DNA of 64,000 nt from Calothrix parasitica NIES-267 (lineage in GTDB: Bacteria; Cyanobacteriota; Cyanobacteriia; Cyanobacteriales; Nostocaceae): contig NZ_AP018227.1 of NCBI RefSeq assembly GCF_002368095.1, positions 2,295,757 through 2,359,756 of the forward strand, read 5' to 3'. This document shows, piece by piece, positions 36,477 to 45,255 of this stretch. The translations under genes and the position numbers were made by a program. The notes beneath the pieces were generated by a model. That model was not told the origin of the DNA. It worked only from the letters and a program-made list of their open reading frames with translations, and searched no databases. Within the stretch, counting starts at the first letter, position 1; the number at the start of each line of letters is the position of its first letter.

Positions 36477-37868
36477 ATGAGTGAACAACAGAATGTAACA
36501 AAGATGTTTATTCCTAAAATGCGTTTTGTAGTCGGTTTAGCTAGTTTTTTGTTAGCTGGTGGTCTGAGTAGTTATGCTTACGGTCAATCAAAAACTCAGC
36601 AGTTGGCTCAAAAAGATTATTCTCCACAAAGTATAAATAATGCATCTTTGAATTCACTGAAAACTTCAACTGTACCCCAGCAACAGAGCTTAACAAATTC
36701 GATTCTTACACTCAATTCAAATTTCTCGATACCAAGCACATCATGCAGTCAAAATACTTCTATATCTTGCCCTACACCATCAATCAATAGATTAAAAAAT
36801 AATTTATATCAGCCTCAGCTAATATCGCAGGCTTATAGAGTTATTGATGAATTAAAAAGGTATAAATATACTATCAATGGTAACAAGCTGTTTAGTCCTG
36901 CTCAATTACCCAGCAGTAACAGAATTAGCTTTAACCAAAAAGATTTGTTAGCGACTTTAATTAATACAAGACAATATTATCAAGACCATTCAGATGATGA
37001 CCCCAATATTTCGCGTCCGGGGGTATTGAGTACTCAAGGAGTCACAGTCCAAGATGTTCTAAAAACCCTTGATTTTATGATTGTTGTATTGCAGGAAGAT
37101 ATTGCAAACAATCGTCCGACTCGCTTACAAGACCCTAATTTTATCAACTCTAACTTTCGAGTAATTAGATGGTCTGCTTCTAATCCTAAACAACCACGAC
37201 GTAAAAACTTACGAATTACCAAATACGCTGTTTTTGTTCATCCCGGCTCTCGTAAGAAAACTGCTAAATTCAATGTTCCTCTTTACAGCCTTCAAGATAC
37301 TCCACTAACTGATAAATTCTACACCAAATATAGTAAGCAAGATGTATTGTCAGGTATTTACGAACCTGGTGGAAAGGAACATGGCAAAGTTAAACCTATA
37401 GTTTATATGACTAGAGAGGGTTTAGAAGAAGCATTAATGCAAGGAACAATATTAGTCGATTTAGGTGGTGGGTCTTCTGCTTATTTCAACGTTGATAGAA
37501 GTAATGAAGTTCCTTATGTAAAAGGAATAAATAGACGTTCGCAAAAGCGTTATTGGTATTTCAAAGAAGTTAAAGATATTAAAGGTTACGGCTATAAAAT
37601 AGATGAGAAGATATCTATTAAATCGGGAGTAACTTTTGCTGGAGATGTCTTGAATGTCGGTTTGGGAAGAATGATTGTTATCGAGTACATGAAAAATGGG
37701 CGCAGACACTTGAGAATGGGAGTTATTGCAGATACTGGTGGTGCGTTTTTACCCAACTTTTATCAACTTGATTTTTTGGCGGGTATTTTTAAAAGTCAAG
37801 CTAGTTTTAATCGGCACATTAAGCAATTACCGACTTATGCAAAAACATATATTTTGATAAAGAAATAA
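36477..37868 (+). CDS. Exported protein with 3D-domain-like C-terminus
   Basis: A 463-residue protein with a signal peptide (FVVGLASFLLAGGLSSYAYG). The middle is a Ser/Asn/Gln-rich region and a helical part (KRYKYTINGNKLFSPAQ ... LATLINTRQYY). The C-terminus, LGRMIVIEYMKNGRRH...MGVIADTGGAF...YQLDFLAG, resembles the 3D (MltA-like) double-psi-barrel domain of lytic transglycosylases: conserved Asp in ADTGG and a second Asp in QLDFLAG. A role in peptidoglycan turnover is plausible, but the similarity is short. I used the ATG at 36477; the TTG at 36447 is an alternative. Confidence 0.65.
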   Translation: MSEQQNVTKMFIPKMRFVVGLASFLLAGGLSSYAYGQSKTQQLAQKDYSPQSINNASLNSLKTSTVPQQQSLTNSILTLNSNFSIPSTSCSQNTSISCPTPSINRLKNNLYQPQLISQAYRVIDELKRYKYTINGNKLFSPAQLPSSNRISFNQKDLLATLINTRQYYQDHSDDDPNISRPGVLSTQGVTVQDVLKTLDFMIVVLQEDIANNRPTRLQDPNFINSNFRVIRWSASNPKQPRRKNLRITKYAVFVHPGSRKKTAKFNVPLYSLQDTPLTDKFYTKYSKQDVLSGIYEPGGKEHGKVKPIVYMTREGLEEALMQGTILVDLGGGSSAYFNVDRSNEVPYVKGINRRSQKRYWYFKEVKDIKGYGYKIDEKISIKSGVTFAGDVLNVGLGRMIVIEYMKNGRRHLRMGVIADTGGAFLPNFYQLDFLAGIFKSQASFNRHIKQLPTYAKTYILIKK

Positions 37869-37959
37869 AGATGAATTCAAGGAAATTGTGAAAACAGAAT
37901 AAATCTAATTGATAATATCTTTTTTCACTGTTTCCTGTCTTCTAATTTCCGGTTAAGTA

Positions 37960-38193
37960 TTATATACCTGTTTGCGATTGTGTATTCGTAAATAGGCGCA
38001 TCAAAGTGTCAGGTAGATTGGTAATTTCTCGAATTAGGTCTTCAGAACCGATACCAAAAATTCCCAAAAATACAACAATTATAAAAACAGCAACTGCCGT
38101 ACTAACAGTAGTTTTCAGTACTTTTAGTAAAGCTTGAAAAACTATCCAAGCGACAATCAATGAAGCAATTAAAACAATTAATTCAGTTGGCAT
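37960..38193 (-). CDS. Small two-helix membrane protein
   Basis: A 77-residue protein with two hydrophobic helices (ELIVLIASLIVAWIVFQALL; STAVAVFIIVVFLGIFGIG) and a short polar C-terminus (LIREITNLPDTLMRLF). I recognise the type as a small conserved cyanobacterial membrane protein of unknown function. It lies convergent to the 3D-domain-like gene. The start ATG is clear; no Shine-Dalgarno is evident. Confidence 0.65.
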   Translation of the reverse strand: MPTELIVLIASLIVAWIVFQALLKVLKTTVSTAVAVFIIVVFLGIFGIGSEDLIREITNLPDTLMRLFTNTQSQTGI

Positions 38194-38401
38194 GATTTTA
38201 AGAAAGCTAATCTAGATTACTTAGAAAATTTACAGCACCCGTTCCAGAAATGGAATAATTATCTCAATTTTGACGATTTTTGCAGACTGCAAAATCGATA
38301 ACAACTAAATTGGGATACAATTTGACAACGATAAATATTTAGAAATACTTGTTGATTATCCTATACTGCCTACAACTTCAACAGTGCAAATTCAGGATAT
38401 C

Positions 38402-39115
38402 TTATAATTTTGCTACCATTTCGGTACGCGAAGATACTTTTAATTTGAGAAACATTCGTTTCAAAGCTTGTTTAACTGAGTTTTGCGTAATCCAAAGTTC
38501 TGTACCAATCTGTTTATTCGTTAAACCTTGTGCAACAAGTTTGGCTATCTGCATTTCGCGAGGTGTGAGGAGATGGGAAAATGGTGAGGTAAATATATTT
38601 TGTTGAGCTTGTTGAGTTTTTAGTGCTGCGATACTCGCTGAGAGATGCATGCAAATGCTGCTCAAATCGGTAATATCTTGATAATTAAATGCAGGTGTTT
38701 GACCAATCCGAGCAAAATGAACCGCACCAATAAGCTTTCCGTTACCAACAATCGGACCGGTCATGATGTGTTCGTGGTCGTAGTAAGCACAACAATTTTG
38801 ATAAAGTTCGCATTGCTTCCAACCACCAACGGGTAACACCATTTCTTCATGGGCTGGTGCATGTCGTTCGGTGACATAACGTAGTACCGGGTCAACATTA
38901 CGACCAACTTCTGCGTAAAGTTCTATGAAATTATCAACATTAGGCATACCGTATACTTCAACCGCGCTATAGGAAGAATCTTCATTAAACATATGAATTC
39001 CCCAGCGCTGTACCTTGAAATAGTCGCCAACGCTATCCATGAAACGCATTCGCAATTCATGTTCGTCTTTTGTCGTAGCTATCGCGTGAAAAAGTTGATG
39101 TAGAGAACTAGACAT
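38402..39115 (-). CDS. GAF-like domain LuxR-type transcription regulator
   Basis: A 237-residue regulator. Residues about 10-165 look like a GAF-type sensor domain (GIHMFNEDSSYSAVEVYG; GNGKLIGAVHFARIG). Residues 178-237 form a LuxR helix-turn-helix: LLTPREMQIAKLVAQGLTNKQIG ... SVKQALKRMFLKLKVSSR. The sensor contains Cys102, Cys108, Cys109 and Cys155 (KQCELYQNCC), a grouping that could allow redox or metal sensing; this is inference. It is divergent from the DJ-1/PfpI enzyme at 39325, a likely target by position. No receiver domain, so it is not a two-component regulator. Confidence 0.88.
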   Translation of the reverse strand: MSSSLHQLFHAIATTKDEHELRMRFMDSVGDYFKVQRWGIHMFNEDSSYSAVEVYGMPNVDNFIELYAEVGRNVDPVLRYVTERHAPAHEEMVLPVGGWKQCELYQNCCAYYDHEHIMTGPIVGNGKLIGAVHFARIGQTPAFNYQDITDLSSICMHLSASIAALKTQQAQQNIFTSPFSHLLTPREMQIAKLVAQGLTNKQIGTELWITQNSVKQALKRMFLKLKVSSRTEMVAKL

Positions 39116-39227
39116 TTAGCTAAAAGTGTACCCAGTTGAGGACTATACAAATTTTGGTGTCATATTTAGCATAGTAAATTATGTTGAGGTTTTGACAATT
39201 CCAATCCGTTGTTAAAATCAAAAATTT

Positions 39228-39318
39228 GTCTTGAAAACTTTGAGGGGAAGAACATCTATCTCCCCCTCAAGTTTATGTCTTCGACACGCTACGAAGACCG
39301 CAAAATCCAAAATCCAAA
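39228..39318. repeat. ~85-bp dispersed repeat, copy 2
   Basis: Nearly the same as 21069-21152, with a TCTATC insertion and CCAAAATCCAAAAT at the end. It fills most of the space directly ahead of the DJ-1/PfpI start codon, so it may be within that gene's leader. Confidence 0.75.
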
Positions 39319-39324
39319 ATAAAT

Positions 39325-40023
39325 ATGACCAATCAACCCAAATACAACATCGGTTTAGTTATTTATCCTGGTATGACTCACCTAGATATAACTGGGCCAC
39401 ACCAAGTATTTTCTTTTGTCCGTGAAGCTCGCGTACATATGCTGTGGAAAAATTTAGAACCCGTTACAAGTGCTGAAGGGTTGACGATTTTACCAACAAC
39501 TACCTTTAATGAATGTCCGCAATTAGACGTTATTTGTGTTCCTGGTGGTGGAATGGGTACTCTAGAAACAATGGCAGATTCCGAGATGCTGGAATTTTTA
39601 AAACAGCAATCCGAAACAGCTAAATATATAACTTCTGTTTGTACTGGTTCTTTAATTCTTGCTGCTGCTGGTTTACTCAAAGGTTATCGTGCTGGTTGTC
39701 ATTGGTTATTTCGGGAATATTTAGCAATATTAGATGTTGAAGTTGGAACCGAAAGAGTTGTAATTGATAGAAATAGAATTACTGGTGGTGGTGTAACTGC
39801 TGGTATTGACTTTGGATTGGTAGTTGTCAGTCAGCTCTGTGGTGAAGATAGTGCAAAAAGAATTCAGCTGATGTTGGAATATAACCCCGCTCCACCTTTT
39901 GATGCAGGTTCTCCAGAAAAGGCTGGGAAAGTTTTAGTAGAGCAGATGAAAGAGTCTGCAAAACCTTTATTAGAAGCGGCTTTGGCTCAAACAAAGGCTA
40001 CAGCAGCGCTCCTTGTTGAATAG
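39325..40023 (+). CDS. DJ-1/PfpI family protein (isonitrile hydratase-like)
   Basis: A 232-residue class I glutamine-amidotransferase-like protein. The nucleophile elbow is ITSVCTGSLILAAAGLLKG (Cys106), typical of the isonitrile hydratase (InhA) branch. FVxYPGMTHLDITGPHQVF near the start carries the branch's conserved Asp21, and VPGGGMGTL the oxyanion loop. TGGGVTAGIDFGL matches the C-terminal part shared with AraC-type GATase-like regulators, but no helix-turn-helix follows. Likely an enzyme on small nitrogen compounds or a stress protein; the substrate is not established. Confidence 0.87.
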   Translation: MTNQPKYNIGLVIYPGMTHLDITGPHQVFSFVREARVHMLWKNLEPVTSAEGLTILPTTTFNECPQLDVICVPGGGMGTLETMADSEMLEFLKQQSETAKYITSVCTGSLILAAAGLLKGYRAGCHWLFREYLAILDVEVGTERVVIDRNRITGGGVTAGIDFGLVVVSQLCGEDSAKRIQLMLEYNPAPPFDAGSPEKAGKVLVEQMKESAKPLLEAALAQTKATAALLVE

Positions 40024-40354
40024 AAACAAAATTATCCGTCAAAATTAATGTGATGAAGTATTAGTGTTCGATAAATATGAGGTGTGAAAACAGGGAGAGG
40101 GTAGAGGGGGAAGAGTGGGGAGAGGGGGTAGAATTTTTTTTACCTACTCTTTACCCTTCAAAATTAATGTGGTGGAGTATTACTATTGGTCTGTTTCATT
40201 AATTCTGAAGGGTTTGTAGTTGCGCTTTAGCGCCAAATATGCGGCATAACAAGGTGAAGATGTTACAACTAAAAATTTTATACCCATCAAAACTAATGAA
40301 AAAGATTACTACTACTAGACCACATAAGTTTTGCGGGGTATGTAAGCTTCAATT

Positions 40355-40422
40355 GTAGGTTGGGTTGAACGGAGTGAAACCCAACACCTGAGTTGGGTTA
40401 CGCTCCGCTTAACCCAACCTAC
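40355..40422. repeat. GTAGGTTGGGTT palindromic repeat
   Basis: Outer arms GTAGGTTGGGTT and AACCCAACCTAC are perfect; inner halves (GAACGGAGTGAAACCCAAC; GTTGGGTTACGCTCCGCTT) are also related. I recognise this as a widespread short bacterial repeat type, common in cyanobacteria. Confidence 0.75.
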
Positions 40423-40570
40423 GGAGCGACTTTCTAACCCCTCAAAATTAATGTGGTGGAGTTACTACTGGTCTGTCCCATTAATTGTGATGATAAATCA
40501 TTGTTTGTACATGAAGGCTGAAACCCTAATTATTTGGCGCTAAAGCGCAACTACGAACAAAGATAAAAAC

Positions 40571-40624
40571 CCATCAAGATTAACGGGACAAACCAGTAGT
40601 GGTTTGTCCCGTTAATCTTGATGG
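40571..40624. repeat. Perfect 25-bp inverted repeat with 4-nt loop
   Basis: 40571-40595 and 40600-40624 are exact reverse complements around GTAG. Arms contain AACGGGACAAACCA. Half-copies with changes (GGTCTGTCCCATTAAT at about 40468; TTTTAATGGGACAGAAT at about 40698) are nearby. Confidence 0.85.
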
Positions 40625-40754
40625 CTCAAAAAAATATTTTTTCTACCCCCTCTCCCTCATCTACTTCTTCTACCCCCTCCCTAACCCAACCCATAAATTT
40701 TAATGGGACAGAATACTATTTAGAGTAAATAATTGGAAAAATATTTTCTCCCAT

Positions 40755-40783
40755 TAAAAAAACTCAAGCATTCTTGCCTGAGT
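40755..40783 (-). terminator. Intrinsic terminator of the RRM gene
   Basis: On the minus strand ACTCAGGC pairs with GCTTGAGT (one G-T) around a short loop, then a run of seven T. Sits about 65 bases beyond the RRM gene stop. Confidence 0.75.
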
Positions 40784-40847
40784 CGTAAATAAATCAAATT
40801 TATGAACTAAATAAGGAAATTAGCAGTTAGAGCTAAATTGATAGACC

Positions 40848-41147
40848 TTAGTAGCGATTGTTAAAATTATTTCTACGATTGCCTCCTCCAAAAGAATTTC
40901 TTTGCTCTCTGGGTCTTGCCTTATTTACTTTAAGGTCGCGCCCCATCCATTCAGCACCATCAAGAGCTTCAATTGCTGCAGCTTCTTCATCTTCTGAATT
41001 CATTTCTACAAAACCAAAACCGCGTACTCTACCTGTTTCGCGGTCTGTAGGAATTTGAACTCGTCTTACAGTGCCATATTCTGCAAAAACGGCATTCAAA
41101 TTTTCCTCTGTAACGTCGTAAGAAAGGTTACCTACGTAAATCGACAT
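40848..41147 (-). CDS. RNA-binding protein, single RRM (RbpA-type)
   Basis: A 99-residue cyanobacterial RNA-binding protein. The RRM shows RNP2 IYVGNL (residues 3-8) and RNP1 RGFGFVEM, followed by a short Gly/Asn/Arg-rich tail (NSFGGGNRRNNFNNRY). Members of this family bind mRNA and several are induced by cold in Anabaena. Start: GGAG eight bases before the ATG. A ~350-bp gene-free region precedes it, fitting a long 5' leader, and an intrinsic terminator follows. Confidence 0.94.
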   Translation of the reverse strand: MSIYVGNLSYDVTEENLNAVFAEYGTVRRVQIPTDRETGRVRGFGFVEMNSEDEEAAAIEALDGAEWMGRDLKVNKARPREQRNSFGGGNRRNNFNNRY

Positions 41148-41499
41148 GGATCGTCTCCGAAATCATTAGTTTGTAGAGATTTACATTTCGGAGATAAGTC
41201 TGTGAATACTAAAAACAAACGCTGTCTACCGAATTCTATTCTCCTCGGTAAGTATAACATACGGGTTAAGTTATGGGGAGGAAAAAATTCTGATAGTTTG
41301 TAATTAAAGTTGTAAGAAAATTTTAGACGGTAATTTTGTCGTTTAAATTTCAAAACCTAATAATAAGTTAGCATTAATACCAGGATATGTCAGTACAAAA
41401 TTAAAAAAAAAGGCATATATGCCTATTCAGATAATCATATTTCATACTTATCCTGAAATTATTTTCACAGATATAACTACAAAATAATTTACAACTAAA
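41148..41499. promoter_or_regulatory. Leader/promoter region of the RRM gene
   Basis: No gene in this stretch. Cold-induced Rbp genes often have long leaders, so control elements may be here, but I could not define a box or promoter. Confidence 0.3.
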
Positions 41500-42360
41500 T
41501 CAAAAGACTAAGTAATTATACTTAAAGCAGCCTTGAAAATGTCCTCCCAGCCAAGCTAAATCTAGCAGCCATCTGACAAAACTTTCTTTATCCCGGACTT
41601 TAACTAAAAATTTTAGAGGAAGGATTGCAGCATCTTTGGACAAGTTTCTCCATTTAATTAATTTAGGCATTCCCATTTGTTGATGCTTTTGATGCAGCAA
41701 AATATCGTAACAAGCTAATCTCCAGCATCGACGATACATACCTTTTACAGTATTACGAAATCTAAAATAAATTACTGCATTTGATGCGGGTTCGAGTTTG
41801 ATACCTATTTTTTGTATTCTCCAGCAGTAATCTATATCTTGTAGTAAAAGCATAGTTTCATCGAAACCACCGACCCGATTATGACAAGCACGCTTGATAC
41901 CCAGATTATTACCTGCTGCATAAGGGAAATAAATATATTCTTTGATTCCGTTAGCTTCTCTTACTCCACAGCATTTTACTATCCACGGTTCGTTTAACTT
42001 TGAATAATCGCTACATCCAGCTACAAAGTCATGTTTGGAAAGTGCTTCTATCATTGCTCTTACCCATCCCGGAGTTACTTCATCATCAGCATCACAAAAT
42101 GCTAAATTTTCAGATAAAGCTAAACTTGCTCCGACATTACGAGCATGAGCAGAACCTTTGGTACGAGATGCATCAACTATACGTAGGTTGGATAAATTCT
42201 GTTGATATTCCCTAACAATGCTCAAAGTTTCATCTGTTGAGCCATTATCAGCAATTATTATTTCCCAAGTATCCGAGCATTGCTGCTTGCTCAAAGCTTC
42301 TAGTTGAGCCGCAATCGTACTTGCAGCATTAAAGCATGGAATCACAACACTTAATTTCAT
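41500..42360 (-). CDS. Family 2 glycosyltransferase
   Basis: A 286-residue GT2 (GT-A fold) enzyme that would transfer a sugar from a nucleotide donor, likely to a surface polysaccharide or glycolipid. Visible: MKLSVVIPCFNAASTI at the N-terminus, IIIADNGSTDETL (nucleotide-binding Asp), FCDADDEVTPGW (the metal-binding DxD-type motif), GGFDETMLLLQDIDYCWRIQ (the acceptor/catalytic ED-like block). No membrane helices, so it is soluble or peripheral. The acceptor is unknown and no other polysaccharide genes are adjacent. Confidence 0.92.
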   Translation of the reverse strand: MKLSVVIPCFNAASTIAAQLEALSKQQCSDTWEIIIADNGSTDETLSIVREYQQNLSNLRIVDASRTKGSAHARNVGASLALSENLAFCDADDEVTPGWVRAMIEALSKHDFVAGCSDYSKLNEPWIVKCCGVREANGIKEYIYFPYAAGNNLGIKRACHNRVGGFDETMLLLQDIDYCWRIQKIGIKLEPASNAVIYFRFRNTVKGMYRRCWRLACYDILLHQKHQQMGMPKLIKWRNLSKDAAILPLKFLVKVRDKESFVRWLLDLAWLGGHFQGCFKYNYLVF

Positions 42361-42768
42361 AAAAAAACTAATTTTTCCTAATTGATTTGATTGCTTTCCT
42401 AAATCGATAACTGTAAAAATACAAATTTATTTTTATCTGCTTTTATGTCACAAATAGCACTCCATGATTGAAACAATCATTACAAATCAGCAATAGTTTT
42501 TTACCTACTTAAAAACTTACGATAAAAAGCTGCTACCAGCCTTTAATTAACGGTGAATTTTTTGTGAAGATAGTTAAATGTAATTAAATAATCGGCTCTG
42601 AAATTACATTATCCTTTTCCCCTAATCCCTGCTTTCTGTTTACAACTATTTAAGACGCGTATCAAGTGGCGAAAAACAATATAATAATTGTTAAGGATAA
42701 GTTCTTTTACCTAATTGATTGTTCAGACAAAAAGGTTTTAGAACCCCATATTAGAAATACAGGGTATT
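42361..42768. other. Region between GT2 and cobO
   Basis: Searched for a cobalamin riboswitch because cobO follows; no recognisable B12 box or adenosylcobalamin-aptamer pattern. No gene. Confidence 0.4.
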
Positions 42769-43434
42769 ATGAAAGAGAATCAATCTTACGAAACCACATC
42801 TAAGGTTAGCGTTGCAGAAAATAAAACTCTAACCAAAGAGCAGTATCGCAAGAAAATGCAGCGACGTAAGGAAGTGCAAGACCAAAGAATAGCAGATGCT
42901 TCTCTCGAAAAAGGTTTAATTGTCGTCAATACTGGTAACGGCAAAGGAAAAACAACTGCATCCTTGGGAATGGTGTTGCGTTCTCTCGGACACGGGTATA
43001 AAGTAGCGATTATTCAGTTTATAAAAGGTGCTTGGGAACCTTCTGAAAAAAAAGCTTTTAGTTTTTGGAAAGATAACGGTCAGCTTGAATTTCATGCAAT
43101 GGGTGAGGGATTTTCATGGGAAACTCAAGACCGCGATCGCGATATTGAAAAAGCCCAAGCAGCTTGGAACAAAGGGTTAGAATATATTCGCGACCCTGAG
43201 TATAAATTAGTACTATTGGATGAGATTAATATAGCTATCAAACTCGGTTATTTAAGAGTTGAAGAAGTTTTAGCTGGGTTAGAAGAAAAACCAGAAAGAA
43301 ATCATATAATACTTACAGGAAGAGGGGCACCTCAATCATTAATTGAGCGAGCCGATTTAGTTACCGAAATGAGCTTAATTAAACATCCTTTTCGCGACCA
43401 AGCTATAAAAGCGCAGCCAGGAATTGAGTATTAA
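42769..43434 (+). CDS. cobO: Cob(I)yrinic acid a,c-diamide adenosyltransferase
   Basis: Transfers the 5'-deoxyadenosyl group from ATP to cobalt in corrinoids (CobA/CobO/BtuR family). The P-loop GLIVVNTGNGKGKTTASLGM (about residues 50-69) is diagnostic, as are IIQFIKGAW, LVLLDEINIAIKLGYL and HIILTGRGAPQSLIERADLVTEM. At 221 residues it is full length with an N-terminal basic helix. No other cobalamin genes are in the window. Confidence 0.95.
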   Translation: MKENQSYETTSKVSVAENKTLTKEQYRKKMQRRKEVQDQRIADASLEKGLIVVNTGNGKGKTTASLGMVLRSLGHGYKVAIIQFIKGAWEPSEKKAFSFWKDNGQLEFHAMGEGFSWETQDRDRDIEKAQAAWNKGLEYIRDPEYKLVLLDEINIAIKLGYLRVEEVLAGLEEKPERNHIILTGRGAPQSLIERADLVTEMSLIKHPFRDQAIKAQPGIEY

Positions 43435-43557
43435 AGCATTTAGAAGCTAGAAGTTAGAAGTTAGGATTTAACAGTTAAAAGTTAGGGAAAAATATAAAAA
43501 TCATCCCTTTGGGTTACTGGTTACTATTCATCAACTAACAACTAACGAGCATCCAAA

Positions 43558-44352
43558 TTATTGAAAATTAGCTTTACAGATTTTTAAAATTCGTTGGTCG
43601 TTTTTTCCAACATTTTCAAGCTGATAAAAATCTTTTAATGTAACGGAGTAAGCATATTTAGTAAACTCCGAATCACCTGGTATAACTAGCCTACTTCTTG
43701 CAGCTACTTGAGGTGGACTAACATCACCAGCATAACCTTTAACTGTCATGGCAATTTCTCCCGACCTATCAAGACTTCCTTGAAAGCAATTAAATTCGGA
43801 AGCAGGCATATACATCCCACCAATCACTTTATCAGCTTGTTTTTCAAAAACGATGTATCCTTTACCAAATTCTCCTGCTTTTTGTGAATTTCCATAGAGA
43901 AACACACCGTCACCATTGGGAAAATTGTCGGCAGGTATAGCTCCTCTAACAGATGCTTTATCTTCAGGAACCCGAGCTTGAACGGTAGACGTGCTTGTCT
44001 TATCTTGCGCTACATCTCCATGACTAGAAGAATTATGTCCCTGCATCCAAACGTAAGTCTTCCCAGGCAATACGCTAGTACTAGCATCTGAATCAGTCGA
44101 AGTATTTAACACTCTTTTTAATCGTGCTTCCTTAGAAATTGATTGGGAGCTAACATCAGGATTACCTTCTATCCAGGTACTTTTTGGAGCTTCTTCCAAA
44201 GTTGCTGATAGAGATGCTGCTTGTAGTCGAGCAATTTGTTTGGATAAAACTGGTTGAATGCGTTGAGCAGAAGCACCAATAGTTATAACTAAACCTAAAA
44301 TAGGAATTGCAAAACGACGGGATTGAATAAATTTTTTGATATTTTTGAGCAC
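43558..44352 (-). CDS. Exported protein of unknown function, GTG start
   Basis: A 264-residue protein with an N-terminal hydrophobic segment (FAIPILGLVITIGASAQ) acting as signal or anchor. The middle is Ser/Thr-rich and probably disordered; the C-terminal 125 residues (about 140-264) form a compact domain with FLYGNSQKAGEFGKGYIVFE, IGGMYMPASEFNCFQGSL and LKICKANFQ, with two Cys likely to form a disulphide. I recognise a cyanobacterial hypothetical family but no function. The start is decided by AGGAGG six bases before GTG at 44352; an out-of-frame ATG closer to it is only two bases from the site. Confidence 0.75.
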   Translation of the reverse strand: MLKNIKKFIQSRRFAIPILGLVITIGASAQRIQPVLSKQIARLQAASLSATLEEAPKSTWIEGNPDVSSQSISKEARLKRVLNTSTDSDASTSVLPGKTYVWMQGHNSSSHGDVAQDKTSTSTVQARVPEDKASVRGAIPADNFPNGDGVFLYGNSQKAGEFGKGYIVFEKQADKVIGGMYMPASEFNCFQGSLDRSGEIAMTVKGYAGDVSPPQVAARSRLVIPGDSEFTKYAYSVTLKDFYQLENVGKNDQRILKICKANFQ

Positions 44353-45191
44353 CCATTACCTCCTATAATCTAAATATTTTTTATCTATGTATTAAGTCTT
44401 AAATTTAACTAAGTGATTAATCGTGAACTTACTATTAAAACTCTACTTTATACCGTCCTATTAAAAAAACCGTAAATTATCAGAACTTTTCTTTAGGTTT
44501 TTTAAGTTAACTTTACACTAGCTTTACTCATAAGTATCCGTAGATCATCCTAAAGGTTGACTACAAAGGATGAAGTATAAAAATATAAAATAGTTGGCAG
44601 TAGGAGTAATTAGCTATTGAAATTATAGTATTGGTATTTTTTCTGCCTATGGGTCAGATTGTGTCGAACCATAATATTTTCAGTTGTGCCAATATGCTTC
44701 ATAAGCCTCTCTAGACGAGGCTTCCAAGGATTGAATGTATTATAAAAATAAGTCTTGCATTAAATTAATTTATGATTAATAACTCCTCTTCATAGCCGCA
44801 AAATATATTAATCATTTAACAAAAAAACCACTTAATTCTAGTAAAGTGCTTTATTTATAGCGGTTCTCAATTTGGTGAGATACATACTTTCTAGTTTTAG
44901 GGAACAGGGAACAGGGAACAGAGAAAAATTTAGATGTACCTCAGTTATTTGAGAAAGGCTATATATATTTTTTACAATAAATTTTGACGAATTATATGTA
45001 AATTCGCATCACATCGTAAATCGATATGTTATCAGAATTTCACAAGAGCAATAAATTGATTTGTTATAGTGCAATCGTTTTTTAGTTATTGAAAAAATAA
45101 ATACAGAGATTTAAGTAACAGAAGCCTTAAGCTGTAAGTCTTTGAGAATTTAAATAACTTCGGATTCGACTGCATAAATTAATCATTAAGC
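44353..45191. other. Long intergenic region
   Basis: AT-rich; one small hairpin GCCTC..GAGGC (44705-44721) and a GGGAACAGGGAACAGAG repeat (about 44900-44922). No coding frame or RNA recognised. Confidence 0.45.
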
Positions 45192-45221
45192 AAAAAAAAC
45201 TGCCCCCCTTATGGGAGGCGG
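45192..45221 (-). terminator. Intrinsic terminator of the sigma factor gene
   Basis: On the minus strand GCCTCCC pairs with GGGGGGC around ATAA and is followed by eight T. About 35 bases beyond the sigma gene stop. Confidence 0.8.
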
Positions 45222-45255
45222 ATCGCGGTTAGAATATTGTTAATGTCAACTATTG

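Larger units (their letters stand above)
40024..40847. repeat. Repeat island (824 bp, no genes)
   Basis: Packed with unrelated repeats. Three direct copies of CAAAATTAATGTGGTGGAGT-like sequence (about 40037, 40158, 40443) with nearby ACTGGTCTGTCCCATTAAT-like tails; purine array 40089-40135; the GCGCTTTAGCGCC repeat (40213-40265; inverted 40530-40559); a GTAGGTTGGGTT palindromic repeat (40355-40422); a long perfect inverted repeat (40571-40624); pyrimidine arrays at 40645-40680. Nothing in it looks coding. Confidence 0.8.

Noticed and set aside
42361-42768. Cobalamin riboswitch ahead of cobO
   Set aside because: No B12-box-like sequence or aptamer arrangement could be recognised.
44162-44356. 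64-codon frame starting at an ATG next to the GTG of the exported protein
   Set aside because: The Shine-Dalgarno is two bases from this ATG, and the frame is a +1 shadow of the longer gene with a signal sequence.
44705-44721. Small GCCTC/GAGGC hairpin followed by GGATTGAA, considered as a CRISPR repeat or terminator
   Set aside because: Single occurrence, no spacer array and no T tract.
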